Source: Gp13-AA77 sp036521995
GTDB taxonomy: Bacteria; Acidobacteriota; Terriglobia; UBA7540
Direction of reading: 5' to 3'
DNA length: 21,110 nucleotides
Assembly: GCA_036521995.1 (NCBI GenBank)
Contig: DATDGR010000056.1
Span: forward strand, 1 to 21,110
In this document: positions 1 through 7,607 of the stretch, piece after piece
Layout: each line of letters begins with the position of its first letter
Numbering within the stretch: the stretch's first letter is position 1
The notes under the pieces: model-generated
Database searches by the model: none
Seen by the model: the letters and a program-made list of their open reading frames with translations, nothing else
What the model was told of the DNA's origin: nothing
Program-made: the position numbers and the translations under genes

Positions 1-56
1 ATGATCGCGGCCGAATCGCGTGCCGCACGCGTCACAATCTGATACCCTTTTCCCAC
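1..56 (-). CDS. Possible start of a gene that leaves the window (18 codons visible)
   Basis: Reading the minus strand, a GTG at 56-54 opens a frame that stays open to the window edge (MGKGYQIVTRAARDSAAI). An AAAGGAG ribosome-binding site lies about 9 nt upstream of the GTG. It would follow the broken GH18-like gene on the same strand after a gap of about 80 bp. Only 18 codons are visible, so I do not recognise the family. The good Shine-Dalgarno sequence is the only real support. Confidence 0.3.
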   Translation of the reverse strand, partial: MGKGYQIVTRAARDSAAI

Positions 57-137
57 GGCGGTTGGCTCCTTTCGGATTCCAGTTTGGTCACCGGAATCTT
101 ACCGAAACCGGCGCCACCGCCGCCTACTAACCTTCAA

Positions 138-1658
138 CTAGGATTGGGACACCCTCAGCCCCGCCGCTCCCAGGCGCTGGTGGAACTCAGCGGCCGGAAG
201 GCGAAACACAAAGTACACTGCCGCTCCGGGCTGGAGGAAGGTCTCCAGGCCGACTACGATCTGCTTTCGGACTGAGGCCGCATAGTCGAGCGCCGGCTCA
301 CCACCCGCGACGATTCCACCGGCACCGGCCGCCTGGTTGCGATAGTCCATCAAGGCACTTTTTCCAACAGGTCGGTGAGGTGCTCGCCGACCGTTTTTGA
401 CTGGCCCTGGAAAGCCACCGTCAGGCCTTCGCGGTCAGGTGATTTCAAGGGATAGAACCACCAAGGAACGTCACAGGTAAGAGTGGTGCCCGCCTCGGTG
501 CGGACGCGTGCCGCGCATCGGGAGATCAGCTCGAGAAATTCACCCAAAAGTTGTTTGCGGTACTCCAGATCCACAAAACCCACCAGGACATACGGCTCAA
601 TATCAAGGTGGACGCCGTCGAACCGCGCTGCGGATGGGGCCTGGCGATTGAAGTCGAGGACGGCCTCCACAGCTGCCATCGCGCCTTCATGATTCTTCTC
701 CGCGGCCCATTCGGGATCACCAAGAAGTGCTTCGACGCGCAAGCCCCTTTGATGAGCCCGAGCCAGAAAGGCTCGATGTTGCTCCGGCACATCGATCCGG
801 AAAAGCGACCTGCCAGGCGGTGACTCCGATTGAGCCGTCAGGTAACTGGGTGCCAGATAAATGTCCGCAATCCGGTTTCGGTCGCAGAAGGTAAAGAACT
901 CGTCCGCCTTGGCCGTGTTCCCGAGGAGCGGCGGTGCATCCCACACCCACATGCCGCGCCTGCTCGCCTCCACGGGCTGAGCTTGGGCGGGCTGAGCGGA
1001 CTCGGTAAGTAAGGGGTAGGCTGGCTGCGAAGCGGTTCCAGACGGTTCAAAGCCGATACTATCCAGATAGAATTGGTAATCTCCCGGCCTCTTGAAGATC
1101 ACCGCCAGCCGAATTAGCCGACCAGGATCGACACCTTCGAAATCCTGAAGTGGAATCCGCACCCACTGCCACTCGCGGTTGACCTGGGACGGAAGATAGG
1201 CTGCTACGCCGACGGTGGGAAGTGACTCGTCAGTGCGCTCGTGGGCGGCGTCCACGAGCCTCATGGAGAAATCCAAGGGGGCGGCGCGATCAGCATTTCG
1301 GATCCAAAAGCTCAGGTACCGGTAGGCCCCAGCGTCAAAGGACCGCGGCGGTGTCGCCGGATAAAGGTCAAACCAAACACCGCAGAACCCTTGCGCGTCG
1401 CGGTGCGCGGTGACCCGCAACGAGTGCCCGGCAGGGGCCCGACGAAAGACCGGATCAAGGTATATGCGCGACCAGGAAGGTTCCTTCGAAAAGGTGCTGT
1501 ATCCACCGCCCAAAGAGTTAGTGGTGCTGCTGTCGAAGCTCCATATTCACCCGGGACCCTGAAGGCGCGGAGCCGACAACGAGGCCGGGAACAGGCAAGA
1601 GGATTAGCCCAAAGGCGGCCAACAGGACCGCCCGCGACGTGGCTTGTGCCTCACTCAA
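138..1658 (-). pseudogene. Secreted GH18-like TIM-barrel protein with N-terminal carbohydrate-binding-like domain, broken by two frameshifts
   Basis: Three consecutive minus-strand frames make one protein of about 506 residues. Frame 1 starts at TTG 1658, about 7 nt after a GGGAG site, and encodes a signal peptide (hydrophobic AVLLAAFGLILLPVPGLVVG). An extra A at about 1546-1547 shifts the frame; the second frame resumes as IWSFDSSTTNSLGGGY and runs to the stop at 350. That part holds a galactose-binding/CIA30-like beta domain, then a TIM barrel starting RGMWVWD with the acidic strand-4 motif FDGVHLDIEPY. One missing base at about 354-355 shifts again, and the tail begins LMDYRNQA, which fits the GH18-type strand-6 motif, and ends at 138. 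Family level (GH18-like superfamily) is inferred from motifs; the substrate is unknown. The simplest repairs are single-base changes, so this is either a sequence error or a fresh pseudogene. Confidence 0.7.
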
Positions 1659-1930
1659 CGTACCTCTCCCACTCGCGAACCCAACCGATTGAGGGGTCGC
1701 GCTTTTCTCGAGGCGGCTAACCAGAAGTTCATAACAATTCCAGTTTACAGCCGACGAGTGGGTTTTTCATGATCGACATCCCCGCAGGCAAATTGAGCCG
1801 TGATGATAAGCCTTGGGAACACTTCAAACGTGACAGGGGGCTGCCCGCGCCGCTTTGCCTTTGTTGTGGCACGGTGACTACTTGAACGGGAAATTCGGTT
1901 ATCATGTGGGGGCTAAATTGAGGATTAGAA

Positions 1931-2497
1931 ATGGAAAACGACACTGGACGAGAGGACGACTCCTTACCTCGAGCCGAAGAGGATCTTCGCCTTCCAGGGA
2001 GACGCTCCTTCCTGGGGTTGGTGATTGGAGCGGGCTCGGCCGTTGTGGGAGTCCTGATGGCGATTCCACTGCTTCGTTTTGCTCTTTACCCTCTCTTTGC
2101 CCAGACAACCGCGGCCGAGTGGTCGGACGTCGGCCCTGTTGATTCCTTTGGGTCGCTGTCTGCGCCCGTGCAGAAACTCATCACTGTTCCGCAACGAGAC
2201 GGCTGGCGCGAAGTGGTTTCCCAAAGGCCCGTGTACGTGACCAAGGATCAGGCGGGCCAAGTGGAGGTCCTTTCGGCCACCTGCCCGCACCTGGGCTGCG
2301 AAGTGCCGTGGAGCCCGGAGAAGCACGCATTCTATTGCCCTTGCCATGGCAGCGTCTTTGCGTCCGACGGCTCGCGCATCTCGGGACCCGCGCCGCGCGG
2401 CCTCGATTCGCTTGCGAGCACAGTTGAGAATGGCCGGTTGAAGGTGCGCTTCCAATACTTCCGCCAGCTCCTGCCGGAGAAGGAAGCCGTAAGCTGA
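1931..2497 (+). CDS. qcrA: Rieske 2Fe-2S protein of a bc/b6f-type quinol:cytochrome c oxidoreductase
   Basis: This 188-aa protein carries electrons from quinol to the cytochrome c part of the complex on the outer face of the membrane. A twin-arginine motif (GRRSFLGL, R24-R25) followed by a hydrophobic segment at about 27-50 shows Tat export with a retained membrane anchor, as usual for Rieske proteins. The cluster motifs are C118-P-H120 and C136-P-C138-H139, so the ligands are C118, H120, C136 and H139, with C123 and C138 forming the expected disulphide. The Pro loop GPAPRGL follows at 152-158. Start ATG 1931 has GAGG 7 nt upstream. It is followed 25 bp later by the cytochrome b gene, so the two form an operon. 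I saw no convincing -35/-10 pair upstream. Confidence 0.96.
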   Translation: MENDTGREDDSLPRAEEDLRLPGRRSFLGLVIGAGSAVVGVLMAIPLLRFALYPLFAQTTAAEWSDVGPVDSFGSLSAPVQKLITVPQRDGWREVVSQRPVYVTKDQAGQVEVLSATCPHLGCEVPWSPEKHAFYCPCHGSVFASDGSRISGPAPRGLDSLASTVENGRLKVRFQYFRQLLPEKEAVS

Positions 2498-2522
2498 ACG
2501 AGAGGCTGCGGAGGATCTTAGC

Positions 2523-4022
2523 ATGGCCGAACCGCCTGCTCAACATTCCGGCACTGGCCAACCGCCTGGCGAGGGCCAGGTTACCCGATCGAGCGGCCTG
2601 TGGGATTGGATCGACCAGCGCACGGGCGTCAATGCGCTGTTGCACGAAGCGCTGGATGAACCCATTCCCGGTGGCGCGCGCTACGCTTATATCTTTGGAT
2701 CAGGTCTGCTCTTCGTCTTCCTCTCCCAGGTGATCACCGGCATTTTCCTCGCTCTCTACTACGTACCCTCGGCCGATCACGCCCACACAACGGTTGCTTA
2801 TATCACCAAGGAAGTGGCGGCGGGCTCCTTCTTGCGAAGCCTGCACGTCTACGGTGCCAGCGCCATGGTGATCATCGCGCTCCTGCACATCGGCCAGACC
2901 TTTCTTTACGGGTCTTTCAAGGGTCGCCGAGAGCTGATGTGGATTTCGGGCAGCGTCCTATTTGCGCTGATACTCGGCATGGCCTTCACCGGGTATCTCT
3001 TGCCCTGGGACATGAAGGCTTACTTTGCTACCGCCGTTGGAACCAACGTACCCAGTGAACTGCCGTTGGTGGGCAATGCCGTCAAGGCCCTTATGCGGGG
3101 CGGCACCGAGCTTGGGACGCTGACCATCTCACGCTTCTTCGTAGCGCACGTGTTTCTCATCCCGGGGCTCCTGATCCTCTTGATCTCGACGCACCTTTTT
3201 CTATTTCGTAAGGCCGGTCCGGCCGGTCCGACGAACGAAGACCCTTTTCATCCGAAGCTGCCCACTGAGACCTTCTATCCGCGGCAGTTGATCATGGACC
3301 TCAGCCTGGCGTTGGTTCTGATCATCCTGCTGGGCGGTCTCGCTTACTTCTATCCGGCGGTGCTCGGTCCGGAAGCCAACCCAGCTGACACACAGTTTTT
3401 GCCACGACCGGAGTGGTATTATCGTTCGCTCTTCCAATGGCTCAAGTACTGGAGTGGTAGCGGCGTTGTCATCGGAATTGGCGTGATTCCGCCGGTGGTC
3501 GCGCTGCTGTTCGTCCTCGTACCTTTCCTTGATCGCAAGCTCGACCGGCGGCCGTGGCGCCGTCCGGTGTCCGTTGGAGTCTTCGCCTTCGTGTTCATCG
3601 GGCTGATCGTGCTCGAAGCACAAAGCTACTATGACGACGCGCACAACCCCGCCGTGGCACAGCAGCTCGCCCTTCAAGAAAAACAAACCAACGATTTCAT
3701 GCATGAGCCCTTCAAACCCGAGGTCGAGGGTGGGCCTCCGGCCGGCGCGGCACCGACCGTTGCGGCCGCGGCCGCCGATCCCCGCGCCACGGAGGGCAAG
3801 AGCATCTTCGAATCGCACGCTTGCAACGCCTGTCATGGTCCGGGCGGGGCGGGCACGCCTTTAGCGCCCAAGCTAGCGGGCATCGGCAACAAGTACTCGC
3901 CTGAACAACTGCTGGATCTGTTCAATCATCCCACCGCCAAGATGGACGCCGGCCACATGCCGCATTTCCAATTCACTGCCGACGACGTCAGCGCCCTCAT
4001 CGCCTATCTCGACAGCCAGTGA
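2523..4022 (+). CDS. Cytochrome b (fused b6 + subunit IV) with C-terminal cytochrome c domain
   Basis: This 499-aa membrane subunit of the quinol oxidoreductase binds two b haems and has its own c haem. The b-haem ligand pairs are H108/H122 and H209/H224. The second pair has 14 residues between the histidines, the cytochrome b6-type spacing rather than the 13 of classical mitochondrial-type cytochrome b. The quinol-site PEWY motif is at 297-300. Predicted membrane segments lie near 56-80, 110-130, 141-160, 205-228, 258-280, 315-335 and 350-367. After an Ala/Pro-rich linker (about 400-420), a single cytochrome c domain carries C434-N-A-C437-H438, with M479 (GHMPHF) the likely sixth ligand. A GGAGG site lies 8 nt before ATG 2523. 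The fusion replaces a separate cytochrome c1 or f; none is encoded nearby. Confidence 0.95.
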   Translation: MAEPPAQHSGTGQPPGEGQVTRSSGLWDWIDQRTGVNALLHEALDEPIPGGARYAYIFGSGLLFVFLSQVITGIFLALYYVPSADHAHTTVAYITKEVAAGSFLRSLHVYGASAMVIIALLHIGQTFLYGSFKGRRELMWISGSVLFALILGMAFTGYLLPWDMKAYFATAVGTNVPSELPLVGNAVKALMRGGTELGTLTISRFFVAHVFLIPGLLILLISTHLFLFRKAGPAGPTNEDPFHPKLPTETFYPRQLIMDLSLALVLIILLGGLAYFYPAVLGPEANPADTQFLPRPEWYYRSLFQWLKYWSGSGVVIGIGVIPPVVALLFVLVPFLDRKLDRRPWRRPVSVGVFAFVFIGLIVLEAQSYYDDAHNPAVAQQLALQEKQTNDFMHEPFKPEVEGGPPAGAAPTVAAAAADPRATEGKSIFESHACNACHGPGGAGTPLAPKLAGIGNKYSPEQLLDLFNHPTAKMDAGHMPHFQFTADDVSALIAYLDSQ

Positions 4023-4128
4023 GTCGTGGTGCGGAGGCCAACGAAGAATCTCGCCAGTACGTGAAGAGAAGAAAGGCAGATCCCTCCCTTCGGTCAGAGA
4101 CAACTTGCAGAAGGTTTTCGACAGACGG

Positions 4129-7100
4129 TCAGGAGCGCGCCGCTTCAAGGGGCTCCGGCGCACCGAAGGTCTCGTCCTCACCCTCACCCCGCCCTGTTTT
4201 GCGCCGTCCGAAAATTCGGCTCAGCCACCGCTGCAGGCTATCCAAGTAGGTGTAATAGACAGGAGTGATGTAAAGAGTGAGAAGCTGGGAGACCACCAGG
4301 CCGCCCACGACCGCCAGACCCAGCGGCCTGCGCGCTTCGGCGCCGGCGCCGAAGCCGAGCGCGATGGGCAAGGTCGCCATCAGCGCCGCCATGGTGGTCA
4401 TCATGATGGGACGGAAGCGAATCAGGCAGCCTTCGTAAATCGCGTCCATCGTGCTCTTGCCTTCTTTCCTCTCCGCCGCCAGAGCGAAGTCGATCATCAT
4501 GATGGCGTTCTTCTTCACGATGCCGATCAGCATGATCAAACCCACGAATCCGTAAAGATTGAGGGGGTAGGTGAACAACATCAGGGTGATGATGGCCCCG
4601 AAGCCAGCGGAAGGCAATCCGGAGAGAATGGTGAGCGGATGGATGAAGCTCTCGTACAAAATTCCCAGAACGATATAGATGACAACCACCGCCATGAGCA
4701 GCAGCAATCCGAGACCGGTGAGCGACGATTCAAATGCCTGAGCTTCGCCCTGAAAGCTGGCGGTGACGCCGGCGGGCAGAGTGTTGCGCGCCACCTCCGC
4801 GACCTGCTTGACCGCATCTCCCAAGGCCACACCGGGCTTGAGGCCGAAGCTGATCGTCACCGAGGGAAGCTGGCCGGTGTGATTCACCGCCATGGGTCCC
4901 AGATTCTGGGTCAGCTTGGAGACGGCGTCGAGCGGAACCAGTTGCCCGTTCGAAGAGCGGATGTAGAGCATGGAAAGCACCGACGGATCGCGCTGGTATT
5001 GCGGCTCGAGCTCAGTAATCACCCAGTAGTTGTCCTCGGGCCGGTAAATGGTAGAGACCTGCCGGTCGCCGTAAGAGCTGGCCAAAGCGTCTTCCACATG
5101 ATAGGCGCTGACGCCCAGGGCTGACGCCTTATCGCGATCGATTTCAACGTTGACCTGCGGATTGGCGATCTGCAGGTCGCTGTTGACACCCACCAGACTC
5201 GGCAACTGCGCCATCTTGGCTTCCAGCACCATCGATTGCTGATAGAGGAGCGGGGTATCCGTGCCCTGCAAGGTGTATTGGTAGGGACTGTTGGTGAGGC
5301 GGCCACCAATCTGGATGGGCGGAGGGTTCTGCATGAAAGCCAGAATGCCGGGAACCGTGAAAAGCTTCGGCCGCAGTTCGTTCATAACGTCGTCCGTGCT
5401 CATATGCTTCGGCGAAATCCGGTTGAGCCAACCGTAAACGGTCATGGCGCCGGGCGCCTTCATGATGCCCTCCCGGGCCGGAGGAGGCGCAAGCTGGCGC
5501 TGCTCGGGCGGTTTCAGGTGGCAGAAAAAGATGCCGGTGTTTCCCGCAAACCCGGCGAAACCTGCACCCGCCAGCGAAAAGGTAGTGTCGACGTTGGGAT
5601 CGCTGCGCACGATCGCGGTTACGGCGAGCTGGTGCTGCCTCATGGATTCCACGGAGATCCCTTGAGCGGCTTGAGTGAATCCAACCAGGAACCCTGAATC
5701 TTCGCTGGACAGGAAGGCTTTGGGGATCTGCCCAAACACGTAGGCGGTCGCCACCAGCAGCACGATCGAAGCCAGGAGCGCGATCAGGCGGTGCCGCAGA
5801 ACACCCCGGAGGCTCCAGTCATAAGCTCGCAGCCACCCCTGAAACATGCGCTCCGAGGCGGTGTAGAGCCGCCCGTGCTTGTGGGTCGCCGAGGGACGGA
5901 GGAAGCGGCTGCAGAGCATAGGCGTCAGCGTCAGCGAGACGAACCCGGAGACCAGGACGGCCGCGATGATGGTCACGGCGAACTCATGCATGATCCGGCC
6001 GATAATCCCGCCCAGGAAGAAAACCGGAATGAACACGGCCGCCAGCGACAGGGTCATCGACATGATGGTGAAGCTGATCTCCCGCGATCCTTTGCGCGCC
6101 GCTTCCAGAACTCCCTCGCCCATCTCGATGTGGCGGACAATATTTTCGAGCATCACGATGGCGTCATCCACTACGAAACCCACGGAGAGAGTCAAGGCCA
6201 TCAAGGAAAGATTGTCCACCGTGTAGCCCAGCAGATACATCACGGCGAAGGTGCCGATAATCGACATGGGCAAAGCCAGGCTGGGGATCAAGGTGGCGGA
6301 AAAGTTCCGCAGGAAGAGGAAGATCACCATCACCACCAGCGCCACGGTCAGGTAGAGCGTGAACTTCACGTCGCTCACCGAGCTCCGGATGGTCTCCGAC
6401 CGGTCATAGAGGATGTTCATCTGGATGGCGGCCGGGATCTCAGAGCGGAAACTCGGCAACAGCTTGCGGATGTTATCCACCACTTGCACGGTATTGGTTC
6501 CCGGCTGACGCTGGATGGCAAGCACCTCGGCACGGATGTTGTTGTACCAGTTCGCCACCTTGTCGTTCTGGACGCTGTCAATCACATTGCCCAGTTCCTC
6601 GAGGCGCAACGGCGAACCGTTTCTGTAGGCTACGATCAGAGGGCGATAAGCGGCGGCGTCTGTGAGCTGGCCGCTGGCCTGTAACGTGTAGGCCTTGTGA
6701 GCGCCGGTCAGCAGTCCGGTGGGCAGGTTCACGTTGGCCTGCTGGATAGCGGCCGTGACCTCGTCGATGCCGATGTGGTGGATGGCCAGAGCCTTCGGAT
6801 CAAGCTGGACACGCACGGCGTATTTCTGCGCCCCGTAAACCTGCACCTGCGCTACTCCACTCACCATCGAGATCCGCTGCGCCATCAAAGTGTTCCCATA
6901 GCGGTCAACGGTGGAAAGCGGGAGGGTCTCCGAACTGACCGACATGTAAATAATGGGCTGGTCGGCCGGGTTGACCTTCTGATAGGCGGGCGGACTGGGC
7001 ATGCCCGTCGGCAGCTGTCCCTCCGCGCCGGCGATGGCGGCCTGAACGTCCTGGGCGGCGGCGTCGATGTTCCGGCTGAGCTCGAACTGCAGGGTGATGG

Positions 7101-7368
7101 AGGCGAACCCTTGCGTGTTCACCGAACTCATCGAATCGAGACCGGCGATGGTGGAGAACTGCCGCTCCAGTGGGGTCGCTACCGAGGAGGCCATCGTGTC
7201 CGGGTTGGCCCCGGGAAGGCTGGCGGACACTTGAATGGTGGGGTAATCGACGGTGGGCAGATCGCTCACTGGCAGCGCCCGGTAACCCATGACGCCGAAC
7301 AGCAGGATGGCCGCCATCACCAGGGTGGTCATCACCGGACGTCGGATGCAAAGCTCTGGAAGAGTCAT
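4129..7368 (-). CDS. RND efflux transporter, AcrB/MdtB-MdtC (HAE1) type
   Basis: This inner-membrane proton-driven drug or solute exporter is normally the trimeric pump of a tripartite system. I start it at ATG 7368 (MTLPELCIRRPV) because GAGG sits 6 nt upstream; the longer GTG start at 7386 has no ribosome site. Length is then 1079 aa, usual for the family. Visible landmarks are the N-terminal membrane helix, porter domain with ATPLERQFSTIAGL, the TM4 proton-relay motif GFVVDDAIVMLENI with both Asp residues (about 401-402), and the TM10 Lys in GIVKKNAIMMIDFA. An extra segment of roughly 30 residues (after HLKPPEQRQ) sits in the second porter half. No HlyD-type adaptor or TolC-type gene is adjacent, so its partners must be elsewhere. 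It is convergent with the cytochrome b gene, 106 bp apart, with no clear terminator between. Confidence 0.95.
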   Translation of the reverse strand: MTLPELCIRRPVMTTLVMAAILLFGVMGYRALPVSDLPTVDYPTIQVSASLPGANPDTMASSVATPLERQFSTIAGLDSMSSVNTQGFASITLQFELSRNIDAAAQDVQAAIAGAEGQLPTGMPSPPAYQKVNPADQPIIYMSVSSETLPLSTVDRYGNTLMAQRISMVSGVAQVQVYGAQKYAVRVQLDPKALAIHHIGIDEVTAAIQQANVNLPTGLLTGAHKAYTLQASGQLTDAAAYRPLIVAYRNGSPLRLEELGNVIDSVQNDKVANWYNNIRAEVLAIQRQPGTNTVQVVDNIRKLLPSFRSEIPAAIQMNILYDRSETIRSSVSDVKFTLYLTVALVVMVIFLFLRNFSATLIPSLALPMSIIGTFAVMYLLGYTVDNLSLMALTLSVGFVVDDAIVMLENIVRHIEMGEGVLEAARKGSREISFTIMSMTLSLAAVFIPVFFLGGIIGRIMHEFAVTIIAAVLVSGFVSLTLTPMLCSRFLRPSATHKHGRLYTASERMFQGWLRAYDWSLRGVLRHRLIALLASIVLLVATAYVFGQIPKAFLSSEDSGFLVGFTQAAQGISVESMRQHQLAVTAIVRSDPNVDTTFSLAGAGFAGFAGNTGIFFCHLKPPEQRQLAPPPAREGIMKAPGAMTVYGWLNRISPKHMSTDDVMNELRPKLFTVPGILAFMQNPPPIQIGGRLTNSPYQYTLQGTDTPLLYQQSMVLEAKMAQLPSLVGVNSDLQIANPQVNVEIDRDKASALGVSAYHVEDALASSYGDRQVSTIYRPEDNYWVITELEPQYQRDPSVLSMLYIRSSNGQLVPLDAVSKLTQNLGPMAVNHTGQLPSVTISFGLKPGVALGDAVKQVAEVARNTLPAGVTASFQGEAQAFESSLTGLGLLLLMAVVVIYIVLGILYESFIHPLTILSGLPSAGFGAIITLMLFTYPLNLYGFVGLIMLIGIVKKNAIMMIDFALAAERKEGKSTMDAIYEGCLIRFRPIMMTTMAALMATLPIALGFGAGAEARRPLGLAVVGGLVVSQLLTLYITPVYYTYLDSLQRWLSRIFGRRKTGRGEGEDETFGAPEPLEAARS

Positions 7369-7607
7369 CAGAGACCTCGGGCTCACCCAATGGCGGAACG
7401 CACTTCATGCTCCGCGATCTACAGCCATCCCTCCTACGAGCTTACTGCGAACCCGTCCGCCTGTGAAGTCGGAAGAGTCGCGAGCTTGACTTCTGCTGAA
7501 CTCATGAGATGATTTCCGCCTTGCACGTGGCCTGTTGAGGCGCGCGCCGTGTCTCGATTAATAAGCCGGACCGCTCGCATCGTGATGTTCAAATGTCGTG
7601 ACTTGGG

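Noticed and set aside
1868..1887. Sigma-54-like TGGCAC...TTGAA upstream of the Rieske gene
   Set aside because: The spacing between the two halves is about 9 bases instead of 5, so it cannot be a normal -24/-12 promoter.
4105..6684. Long plus-strand open frames (339 and 297 codons) opposite the RND gene
   Set aside because: They are rich in His, Arg, Gln and Asp in the pattern of antisense high-GC codons, and the RND gene on the other strand is unambiguous.
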